Shown in pieces: positions 54,910 to 62,213 of a DNA stretch of 64,000 nt. Every line of letters begins with the position of its first letter. Position 1 is the first letter of the stretch. A program made the translations under genes and the position numbers. The stretch is from contig NZ_JAFBEC010000012.1 in the NCBI RefSeq assembly GCF_016908595.1, positions 1 through 64,000 of the forward strand. Reading direction: 5' to 3'. The notes beneath the pieces were generated by a model. It saw only the letters and a program-made list of their open reading frames with translations, was not told the DNA's origin and did not search any database. The stretch is from Geomicrobium sediminis. GTDB taxonomy: Bacteria > Bacillota > Bacilli > Bacillales > Marinococcaceae.

Positions 54910-55235
54910 CTAATCCATGCGGGTTAATAAATAAAAATCATACCTTACTTTCTGGAGTTCATTCTCCGTCAAGGTTCGATATTCTTGGTAACGATCATAG
55001 AGCTTAAAACAAATGGCTCGTTGAAATTTTTCTTGCCTAAACCGTATTCGATTTACAGGGACTGGGAAGCCAAGTAAACCTCTAATACTCTTGCTGATGA
55101 TTCATGACCGACAAAACTTTCATAGTTCGCTTCATTCTCAAACATTAACTTTCTCGCTTCTAATACTGTGATACGTTCCGCTTTGTAGAAGCCTGGATTC
55201 GTAATGACTAATGAATTTAATATGGCAATCGTCAT
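54910..55235 (-). pseudogene. yddF: frameshifted yddF (DUF1874/AcrIII-1-like family)
   Basis: The ATG at 55235 (after AAAGGAG) opens MTIAILNSLVITNPGFYKAE and continues through ITVLEARKLMFENEANYESF with the conserved VGHESSARVLEVYL, but reads a stop at 55053. Shifting by one base near 55070 restores GFPVPVNRIRFRQEKFQ, then RAICFKLYDRYQEYRTLTEN to a stop at 54910. The joined product has the full DUF1874 plan (G-H motif, then VNR, then an ending like TLTENEL). One G missing from a TTGG run is the simplest explanation. DUF1874 includes the AcrIII-1 cyclic-oligoadenylate ring nucleases. It lies between conE and conG, as in ICEBs1. Confidence 0.88.
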
Positions 55236-55283
55236 CAAATACTCCTTTCTCATCGAAAAGAGCCATCTATAAAAGACGGCTCT

Positions 55284-57782
55284 TTACAAATATTTTTCTT
55301 CTGCATCGGCAACTTCTGTTCTTTCAATGGTTTCTAATGCTCCGTACCATTCATCAAAAAGGCATTCAATACTGATTTTCGCTGTTCTGCCATAATAGTC
55401 CTTAAACAAACATTGACCTTGGAACATGCCTTCCAACATCTCTTCGTTTTCACTCGGTTCCATATTTACCCATTTTAGAACATCTTTTCTTTCTGTCGGT
55501 TCATCGAAAGCAAATGCAACGCCAAAGTTCCCGGACTCTTCCTCTCTGATCGCATCCTTCGTACTTTGGGAAATAAAGAACAAAGCATTATTGTAGCTAC
55601 GCCCGACTCTGCGCATTTGCTTTTCCACTTTTGATCCTTGTTGACTGGATGTAATCACCCAAGCCTCATCAATAAATTCTGCCGTTCGCTCTTCTTTATC
55701 TCTGCTGCCAAAGAGCTCACAAAACTTCCCTAATGCGAACATGACAGCACTTGATTTCAATTGAGAGTTTGTATAGCTTTCAATCGGATCTGTTGCTTCT
55801 GGCAAATCCAAATTTTCAATTTCAATGATATTAATTCGCTTATCCAATGATAAGGATTCATTCGAACCGTCATGAATACACAACTTTAAAATGCTGTCTG
55901 CAACGACTTCACACAAAAAATCACCCGCCTTTTTGACGGATGGTTCTTCATCATCCTGCATTAATTCGATAATGTTCATAGAGCCGATCTGTTTTCCCTT
56001 TTCTCGTTGTTCCAAGACGGTTGTTATGGCTCGTAGAAACGCGGTATGCACATCATCCTTTCCACGAAAATCATAAACTTGAGAGAACACCACTTGCACC
56101 ATTTCTTTGGCTTGCATGGGTGGTAAGAAAACGATCGGGTCAAGTGACCCCCAATTCTTCTTATCCTCTGAATCCAACGTGATAAAATGGAACTTCTCTA
56201 AATGCTGGACATACAGGGGGAAATCTTTCTTTACCCACGGATCACGCATGACTTTATTGATCCATTTTCTGAGTTCTTTTTTCGGGTCAATATATAAACA
56301 TTTTACATCTAACATGCTGATATAGATGAACAAAAGTTTTGCTAAATATGATTTTCCATTTCCAGTATCGCCTGTAATTAATACGTGCGGTGATCTTGTT
56401 TTTGATCCTTTCACCTGTTGATTTGCCAAAAAGGGATGAAACAAAACAGGATCACGACTTGAGGCAATGGCTGATTCTAAATCTTGATGTTTATTGAAGC
56501 GATCAATCCACCCGATAAAGAAACCGACCTTAGAACCGACATCCGCATTCACACCAAATAATCCTTCCGCTAAACCATCTTGTGTCGTTTTCTGCAGCCA
56601 ATTGCGATTGGTTACATCTAACCTTTCACCTGGCAAGAACTTATAAAAAAGCTGCAATTGATCAGCCAATGGGATTCTGCACGTAATTCCCGCCTGTTTC
56701 ATATGTCGGGTGACTAACTTCGCTCGGTGCATACACTGCTTTTTATCCTTTCCGTGCACAATAATGACGGAAAGCCAGTTCATCATACTGACATCATCTT
56801 TCTTGATTTCATCTTGCAAATGTCGAACGAGATATTGACTGGCACTGACCGATGAATCGGTGCGATCTCCCGTTTTATTTTGTTCATTTGACGACTCTTT
56901 TAATTGCTGATGTTTCAAGTTTAAATCCATTTTCGTTTTTGATTTCCCCTCGGCCTGCACCTTCATTTCTACCTCTACGGGAAAAGGCAAAGATTGCGCT
57001 TCATAGAACAATTCACTTTCTGCCATGTTGTGCTGAAATTCATCAATCACAACAAAGGATAGATAGCCGTGGTCTTGATCACTATTCACTTTTAAAACCG
57101 ACGGTGAAGTCGGATCAATTAATGTGTTTGTAATAGCATTGACGGACGCATTCTCAATTTCCTCACCGACTTGATGATCTAATCCTCGAAGGAAATTGTA
57201 TCGATTCACATAGATCAATTCTTCTTCCGTTAGTCTCATTCCGTTAACGCTTGCAGCCACACTTGCCGCCTGATCCTCTGCTTCTTGATATTGTTGAAAA
57301 AAAGAGGCGGAAACATCTTGTTCCCACCCTAATAAATTGATGATCGTATCGGTTGCTGTTGAAAACATGGAAAATACATTCTCTTTTAGTTCTGCATCGA
57401 CTTTCACACTTTCTGTTTTCAACCTCACACCTAAAATGAAATCATTTTTCGTCACTTTACCCAAACGACTGTTTAGAATTTGTACCGTCTCTTCTAAATA
57501 ATAATCCGCCATTTGTTCACTATCTGCAGCGACATCGTATCCTAAATCTTCAAATCGTTCTCCTAACCGATATTCTTGCGGATACATCATCAAATGAAAA
57601 TCTTTATACTTGGTCAGTTCTTCAAAAAAACTTTTCCAATTTCGTTTATATCCTTCCACAACTTTTCGATTTTGCATGGGAATGGACTGACTCTTGATTC
57701 GGTAATACGCCCACACGTCGCCCGTTCTCGTTAATAGTAAATTCCCCTTCATCGTCTTCATTGGCGTTTTTAAGGTGCTCAT
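55284..57782 (-). CDS. conE: ConE-like conjugation ATPase (VirB4 family)
   Basis: An 832-residue VirB4-type ATPase that powers the mating channel. Walker A is GDTGNGKSYL (about residues 469-478), Walker B region FIDEAWVITSS (about 701), and RVGRSYNNALFFISQST and FAFDEPTERKDVLKW follow. The start at 57782 lies inside conD: the genes overlap by 137 bases in different frames. GGTGGTGGA sits 8-17 bases before this ATG. Order conD-conE-yddF matches ICEBs1. Confidence 0.93.
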   Translation of the reverse strand: MSTLKTPMKTMKGNLLLTRTGDVWAYYRIKSQSIPMQNRKVVEGYKRNWKSFFEELTKYKDFHLMMYPQEYRLGERFEDLGYDVAADSEQMADYYLEETVQILNSRLGKVTKNDFILGVRLKTESVKVDAELKENVFSMFSTATDTIINLLGWEQDVSASFFQQYQEAEDQAASVAASVNGMRLTEEELIYVNRYNFLRGLDHQVGEEIENASVNAITNTLIDPTSPSVLKVNSDQDHGYLSFVVIDEFQHNMAESELFYEAQSLPFPVEVEMKVQAEGKSKTKMDLNLKHQQLKESSNEQNKTGDRTDSSVSASQYLVRHLQDEIKKDDVSMMNWLSVIIVHGKDKKQCMHRAKLVTRHMKQAGITCRIPLADQLQLFYKFLPGERLDVTNRNWLQKTTQDGLAEGLFGVNADVGSKVGFFIGWIDRFNKHQDLESAIASSRDPVLFHPFLANQQVKGSKTRSPHVLITGDTGNGKSYLAKLLFIYISMLDVKCLYIDPKKELRKWINKVMRDPWVKKDFPLYVQHLEKFHFITLDSEDKKNWGSLDPIVFLPPMQAKEMVQVVFSQVYDFRGKDDVHTAFLRAITTVLEQREKGKQIGSMNIIELMQDDEEPSVKKAGDFLCEVVADSILKLCIHDGSNESLSLDKRINIIEIENLDLPEATDPIESYTNSQLKSSAVMFALGKFCELFGSRDKEERTAEFIDEAWVITSSQQGSKVEKQMRRVGRSYNNALFFISQSTKDAIREEESGNFGVAFAFDEPTERKDVLKWVNMEPSENEEMLEGMFQGQCLFKDYYGRTAKISIECLFDEWYGALETIERTEVADAEEKYL

Positions 57783-58191
57783 TCGATTGATCCACCACCT
57801 TCACACATTTTCTAAATTTGATTTTCGATCCCCTCATCCATTCGACCTCTCGATCATTGCAGTAGCGCTTTTTAGGGAATTTAATGGTCACATAATATTT
57901 TGCAATATCGATCAAATACAAGTAGATGTTTTTGCCTTCAATTTTTATTTTCGTCACGAAATAGGTGAGTAATAACGGGATACCCACCAAAAATACAAAC
58001 CAAGTATGATCAAACGCATGGGGAAAACCCCTGCGAATGATATACCCGAGCATAAAGGTCATTCCAAAGAAAATAAAAAAGTTAATCACCGGGATTAACT
58101 CAACGGGAAACGGCAAACTATAATTTTCAGTTAATTGCTGAATTTTTTTAGGTTCACGAAGGGCTTTCCGATAATTAAAGACGGTTCTCAC
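57646..58191 (-). CDS. conD: ConD-like conjugation protein
   Basis: A 181-residue protein with two membrane helices (LIPVINFFIFFGMTFMLGYI, FVFLVGIPLLLTYFVT) followed by a cytoplasmic part (FPKKRYCNDREVEWMRGSKI). It has the topology and position of ICEBs1 ConD, an essential VirB3-like channel component. The start is GTG after AAGGAGGGG. Its last ~45 codons overlap the conE start, and this tail (SVHSHAKSKSCGRI) is not obviously conserved. Confidence 0.85.
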   Translation of the reverse strand: MRTVFNYRKALREPKKIQQLTENYSLPFPVELIPVINFFIFFGMTFMLGYIIRRGFPHAFDHTWFVFLVGIPLLLTYFVTKIKIEGKNIYLYLIDIAKYYVTIKFPKKRYCNDREVEWMRGSKIKFRKCVKVVDQSNEHLKNANEDDEGEFTINENGRRVGVLPNQESVHSHAKSKSCGRI

Positions 58192-58203
58192 TTGCTCCCC
58201 TCC

Positions 58204-58455
58204 TTAAAGCGTGTCAATGATGGCTTCAACCCATGAGCTTACTTGACCCCAGTTCTGGACAACATAAGCCACCACGCCACCAATCACGCATGTTGCAATA
58301 ATCCCACCAATTTTGAAACGTGCTAAATGCTTTGTGATTAGGAATAACACAATCAAGGTAATGACTTGAACGACAATGGTTAGCCCCCAACTTTCAACAC
58401 CGTCAAGTGTTGGCAAATTTGCGCTCCCTATGATGACCGTGTTCAACCAATTCAT
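58204..58455 (-). CDS. conC: ConC-like small membrane protein
   Basis: An 83-residue protein with two helices (LTIVVQVITLIVLFLI, GGIIATCVIGGVVAYVV) and an amphipathic end. Length, topology and position between conB and conD match ConC of ICEBs1. ATG follows GGGGAGGAG. Confidence 0.85.
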   Translation of the reverse strand: MNWLNTVIIGSANLPTLDGVESWGLTIVVQVITLIVLFLITKHLARFKIGGIIATCVIGGVVAYVVQNWGQVSSWVEAIIDTL

Positions 58456-58470
58456 AAATACTCCTCCCCC

Positions 58471-59496
58471 TTATTGATAATTCAGTTCTTCAACAAAATA
58501 ATTGCCTTCATTATTTTCGATTTTCATTTCCATGGAATTGACATGAGGAATGTTTGTCATTTCCTCACGAAAACGAATATCAACATCAACCTTAAACCCT
58601 GACTCCATTTCAGAAATCTCTACATTTAACAATTCATCAAATAAAAATGCGCCGTTCAAACTCTCGGGTTCTCTCATCATATACGCCAGTTCTTCTTTTT
58701 CTTCCGAAGCATATCTTTCAAAAAAGTTCACCAAAAAGGCTTGAATGGCTTCTTGTTCCGCACCTGTATATTCTTCTACATGTTCTTCAGGCACGTCTTG
58801 TTCGATGGAACCTTTCAACGAATACTCATCCGTAAAATAAGGCGTCGCAGCTACCGCAAAAACTTCACCATCCGTTACAACTGGAATATTTAACAATAAC
58901 CTTTGGCTTGATTCCTCCGTTTCTTGCTCGTTTTCTTCATCTTCATCCGTTTCAGACTCATCTACATCTATGCGATTCGTGAACTGTACACGATATTGAA
59001 AAAGAGTATGATCTTCTTCATCTTTCACATCGAAAAGAGAATAGTCATCTAACATTCGTTCTCCTTCAATATCGGGCATTTGATAAAGCTCATGATTATC
59101 ACTCATAAATTCCTCGGATTGAATCATGAAACTTTTCAATTCAGTTTTTCTTTCTTCTAATGCTTCACTTGAATTTTCTACATTCACGTAGTGTGAAATA
59201 AACCTTGATAAAAATTGTTCAGCACTCGGAATGGATATTTCTTCTTGCTGATCGGTTTCATCTTCAGAATAAAAATGAGCATTCGTTTCATTCAAAACAG
59301 AACGGGTATTTACACTCAGCAAGATGGTTAAAACTGAAATCAATAGAATACTCGCTAAAAGCGACCATACAACTACAGCGACTCGTTTTGAGTGGTCTTT
59401 TTTTATAAAACCCTTTTCTTTCCTTGGAACTTTAATTCGCTTTGTTCGTTCACGTATACGATGTTTCAAACTCTGTTTCCCTTTCTCATTTACCAC
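58471..59496 (-). CDS. conB: ConB-like conjugation protein (VirB8-like)
   Basis: A protein of about 341 residues with a basic N-terminus (KHRIRERTKRIKVPRKEKG), one membrane helix (VAVVVWSLLASILLISVLTI) and two extracellular NTF2-like domains, as in VirB8/TcpC/ConB proteins (EQFLSRFISHYVNVEN; AIQAFLVNFFERYASEEKEE). It is a scaffold of the mating channel. The GTG at 59496 has AAAGGAG at good spacing; an upstream GTG at 59505 lies too close to it. Confidence 0.9.
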   Translation of the reverse strand: MVNEKGKQSLKHRIRERTKRIKVPRKEKGFIKKDHSKRVAVVVWSLLASILLISVLTILLSVNTRSVLNETNAHFYSEDETDQQEEISIPSAEQFLSRFISHYVNVENSSEALEERKTELKSFMIQSEEFMSDNHELYQMPDIEGERMLDDYSLFDVKDEEDHTLFQYRVQFTNRIDVDESETDEDEENEQETEESSQRLLLNIPVVTDGEVFAVAATPYFTDEYSLKGSIEQDVPEEHVEEYTGAEQEAIQAFLVNFFERYASEEKEELAYMMREPESLNGAFLFDELLNVEISEMESGFKVDVDIRFREEMTNIPHVNSMEMKIENNEGNYFVEELNYQ

Positions 59497-59770
59497 TCGC
59501 TTCACTCCTTTCTAAAAAATCTAAAAAGGATGTTACTTGTCGTAACACCCTGGACGCAGATTCGTTTTCTGCATAGATTTTTTCTCTCGCCTTAGCCCCA
59601 TCGGGTAAATAAGTGACTTTGTAAAATGAATAACGATACGTTGGGTAACCCGTTTTCCTTCTTCCTTCAACAACGAGCGAAGTACTTCTTGATAAATCTT
59701 TGATGAACACTTGATAAGATATGCCTACATTAAATCCTAATCGTTTAAAACGCTGATCTAGGGTAAGCAT
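59486..59770 (-). CDS. small protein in the yddA position
   Basis: A 94-residue soluble, basic protein (MLTLDQRFKRLGFNVGISYQ; YRYSFYKVTYLPDGAKARE) with a helical end. It lies directly before conB, whose start overlaps its end. Position matches yddA of ICEBs1, whose function is unknown; sequence match is not asserted. Confidence 0.7.
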   Translation of the reverse strand: MLTLDQRFKRLGFNVGISYQVFIKDLSRSTSLVVEGRRKTGYPTYRYSFYKVTYLPDGAKAREKIYAENESASRVLRQVTSFLDFLERSEASGK

Positions 59771-59779
59771 AAAAAAACA

Positions 59780-60079
59780 CTAGCCCTTATCCGTTTGGTC
59801 TAGTGAAAGAAATTCAACATATTTGATTCCAGTGTCTTCAGAATTTCCGTCCTCTGGCGGGTCTTCATTTTCTAGCATTGCGAACCTTGCTGTAATGGTT
59901 TTATAGACATTTTCAACAAGTATACGGGCATCAATTGTAAACTGTTCATACACGTTAGAAGCTAAATTTCTAGCTTCCTCTTTTACTTGTTCGATAATTG
60001 TCGCCGCAATATCAATAATCCCGTAACGATCCAACTCAATTTCAAGATATGGACGATTGAGAACCTCTACTTGGTTCAT
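59780..60079 (-). CDS. small acidic helical protein of the conjugation module
   Basis: A 99-residue protein dominated by helices (DIAATIIEQVKEEARNLASN, IDARILVENVYKTITARFAM) and an acidic end (NEDPPEDGNSEDT). Starts within the stop of the preceding gene. No relative is recognised. ATG follows AAGGAG. Confidence 0.7.
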   Translation of the reverse strand: MNQVEVLNRPYLEIELDRYGIIDIAATIIEQVKEEARNLASNVYEQFTIDARILVENVYKTITARFAMLENEDPPEDGNSEDTGIKYVEFLSLDQTDKG

Positions 60080-60324
60080 GAAAACACTCTCCTTTTTTTA
60101 TTCTTTTGCAGTTGTTCCTCCACAACCTCCACTTTCACCTGTAGTCCATCAAACACCTTGTCATAATGAAGATGAATACATCTTAATGCCTCTTTCGTGC
60201 TCATGAATAGGCTCTCGCTATGACAAGTCCAATCACCCCCTACATGACTTTCAATCATTAATCGATCCAAAGCACATTCCAGGCCATCATAAATCCCTAT
60301 ACAAACCTTACTCGAAGTTTTCAA
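60076..60324 (-). CDS. small protein of unknown function, conjugation module
   Basis: The frame to the stop at 60076 is long, but its start is uncertain. A TTG at 60324 follows GGAAGGTG at good spacing just after the previous gene's stop and gives 82 residues (LKTSSKVCIGIYDGLECALD ... VFDGLQVKVEVVEEQL). An ATG at 60339 would overlap the previous gene. No relative is recognised. Confidence 0.6.
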   Translation of the reverse strand: MKTSSKVCIGIYDGLECALDRLMIESHVGGDWTCHSESLFMSTKEALRCIHLHYDKVFDGLQVKVEVVEEQLQKNKKRRVFS

Positions 60325-60328
60325 ACCA

Positions 60329-60598
60329 TCACCTTCCATCACGATAAAACATGTACTTAATCCATTGAATGAAAAAGCCTGTATCTTCGTCTGCATCCTC
60401 ACTCGACCACGCCACGTAACAAAAGAGATGAACTCGATTTCCTTCACGTCCTGGAACCTCTACAAAGAACTGTTCCCCTTCTTCCGCATATGCCCCTACC
60501 TCGATCGCTTTTTCTTTCACCTGATCCATATAGCTCATTAGCCCATGTCGTTCCAAGTCTTTAACCATGGCATTGCCCCAAATCCTAACCTCTTTCAC
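60329..60598 (-). CDS. small protein, paralogue of the next upstream gene
   Basis: An 89-residue protein from a GTG at 60598 (after GAGGGG, just past the previous stop). It shares a scaffold with the 94-residue protein at 60609: a helix with DLERHGLMSYMDQVKEKAIE against DLRRRRLSNHIDAVFEQALE, then EEGEQFFVEV against EDGEGFPVVV, and a Y-x-FY ending. Position corresponds to ydcS/ydcT of ICEBs1. Confidence 0.7.
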   Translation of the reverse strand: MKEVRIWGNAMVKDLERHGLMSYMDQVKEKAIEVGAYAEEGEQFFVEVPGREGNRVHLFCYVAWSSEDADEDTGFFIQWIKYMFYRDGR

Positions 60599-60608
60599 AA
60601 TGAACCCC

Positions 60609-60893
60609 TCACTTCCAACTATCTTCATAATGGTAGAAATCATATGAAATGAATTTTAGCTGCTCCACATCATCTTCAGGGGAATCTTCCATAATAGAAA
60701 CCGTAAAATAAAAGCCATGATTCGCATCATGACTTTCAAAAGTTTCCGTTACAACAACAGGAAAACCCTCGCCATCTTCACAACCTGAACCCATCTCTAA
60801 TGCTTGCTCAAAAACGGCATCGATGTGATTAGACAACCGCCTTCTTCGTAAATCTTCCTCTAATTGATTTTTGTTAAGAATGATTCCCGCCAT
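60609..60893 (-). CDS. small protein, paralogue of the next downstream gene
   Basis: A 94-residue protein (MAGIILNKNQLEEDLRRRRL; HGFYFTVSIMEDSPEDDVEQ). It aligns by eye over its length with the following 89-residue protein, suggesting an ancestral tandem duplication. ATG follows GAGGAAGGTG. Function unknown; in the place of ydcS. Confidence 0.72.
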   Translation of the reverse strand: MAGIILNKNQLEEDLRRRRLSNHIDAVFEQALEMGSGCEDGEGFPVVVTETFESHDANHGFYFTVSIMEDSPEDDVEQLKFISYDFYHYEDSWK

Positions 60894-60899
60894 TCCAAA

Positions 60900-61160
60900 T
60901 CACCTTCCTCATTTGAAATTAAAAACCTTGGACGCTGTCCAAACCTGCAAGCTGAGCCAGCTTGAACACAACTTTTTAACCCCCAACCCCCGATTTCAAT
61001 CGGGGGCTCCCTCGCCGGTAGGCAAGAAGAAAAAAGTGTTTTTCTTCAATGCCAAGAGGGTGTGAATCCGAAAATCTGTCAACGCATAAATTCCCTTCGG
61101 TCAGCCATTTATAGTTGACAGATACCATACTCACAGCATTTAATTTCGTTTTCAGGTATC
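60900..61160. other. hairpin-rich intergenic region after nicK, candidate single-strand origin
   Basis: Between nicK and the small-gene block. It holds a perfect GC-rich hairpin CCCCCGATT/AATCGGGGG (60986-61005), a CAAGCTG/AGCTTG-type stem with GCTC loop (about 60946-60962), and a third short stem TTGGAC/GTCCAA (about 60928-60942), with further long-range pairing (CTTGGCATTGAAGAAAAAC and CTTCTTGCC). ICEBs1 carries an sso at this place. The assignment rests on position and folding only. Confidence 0.5.
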
Positions 61161-61166
61161 CAATGG

Positions 61167-62213
61167 CTAACAAACCATATCCCCCACATCTGCAAGAAGA
61201 ACATCAAGCATCTTTTCTTGTTTTGACGACATCTCTGCATTGACAACCATATCCGATAAATCTTGGGTTCCTAACACTCGATCAGCTTCTAAAACCATTT
61301 TCATCGTTGGCGCACAAGAATTTTGGAGCCACTTCCTGGACTTTTCATAAAAGTCATCTTCTGGCTTCATGAATAAACTCAAACGACCGACATCGCCAAT
61401 AAAAGCTAACCAAAACTCACTCGTTTTCCATTGCTCCCGGGAAACCTTTTCGTTTGCATCCACAAAGCGAAGGTAATTATTGATGATCTGCATGGCAATG
61501 CTCAACAAGTCTCTGGATTCAATTAACGATTTAACCGCCATCTGCGCTCGATCATTTTTTAGCCTTAATTCATATCGGTTCCAATCACCAAATTCTTCTA
61601 ATGGTACATTCAGCTTTTCCGCTTGTTCATAATTCTTCTCGTAGAAGCAAAGATACGCTTCCGACTTTTTGGAACCAAAATAAAGCGTGGTACCACCGTT
61701 GGTGCCGTCGGCAATGTCCAACGAACCGTTAAAATCTGATTTTCTGAACCGTGAAATGGCTTCGCCATTCTTCACTTTTTCGAGCAACATCGGAACAGCG
61801 AAATACGTTTTGCGATCATCCATCGCCAAGTCAAAACGGCTAAATTTACCACCGTGATTGATACAGTCTTGAAAGAAATCGAACCATGATTTCTTGCGCC
61901 ATTTCAAAAACGTTTCGAACTGTCTGCATCCTTTCCCTGACATTTCAACGAGTATGCCTCGATTATCGCCAGGCTTTGAATAATAAACTTTTATAAAATC
62001 AAGTTGAAACGTGCCAATGTAGCCGTAGAAGCCTGATTCTAACTCCTGCATGTAGTCTTTTTGAAGATGAACAACGTTTTCCAGAATGAGATCCACATCA
62101 TGTGTTTTGAACGATACTCGTAAATAGTCAACCATTGCTGTTAAAGGGTTTTCGTTTTCGTTTTCGATTACTACCCCCCTGTTAGCTAGGGGGGGTTCTT
62201 GTTGGGTCGTCAT
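61167..62213 (-). CDS. nicK: relaxase NicK
   Basis: A 348-residue Rep_trans-type relaxase/replication initiator. Typical features are MVDYLRVSFKTHDVD, SGKGCRQFETFLKW, FSRFDLAMDDRKTYF and the catalytic-tyrosine region TTLYFGSKKSEAYLCFYEKN. It nicks oriT, which lies inside its own 5' end, and starts rolling-circle transfer and replication. ATG follows GGGAGGAGTGAGCGA; the first 32 bases overlap the end of conQ. Confidence 0.95.
   Translation of the reverse strand: MTTQQEPPLANRGVVIENENENPLTAMVDYLRVSFKTHDVDLILENVVHLQKDYMQELESGFYGYIGTFQLDFIKVYYSKPGDNRGILVEMSGKGCRQFETFLKWRKKSWFDFFQDCINHGGKFSRFDLAMDDRKTYFAVPMLLEKVKNGEAISRFRKSDFNGSLDIADGTNGGTTLYFGSKKSEAYLCFYEKNYEQAEKLNVPLEEFGDWNRYELRLKNDRAQMAVKSLIESRDLLSIAMQIINNYLRFVDANEKVSREQWKTSEFWLAFIGDVGRLSLFMKPEDDFYEKSRKWLQNSCAPTMKMVLEADRVLGTQDLSDMVVNAEMSSKQEKMLDVLLADVGDMVC
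62173..62196 (-). other. oriT of the element
   Basis: On the minus strand ACCCCCC and GGGGGGT form a 7-bp inverted repeat around CTAGCTAACA. This is the architecture and almost the sequence (CCCCCC...GCTAACA...GGGGGGT) of the ICEBs1 oriT, including the GCTAACA nick-site heptamer. It lies within codons 6-14 of nicK and overlaps the conQ stop. Confidence 0.9.

Noticed and set aside
61000-61060. Possible CRISPR or tandem repeat in the GC-rich hairpin region after nicK
   Set aside because: Only single inverted repeats are seen; no direct repeats with spacers.
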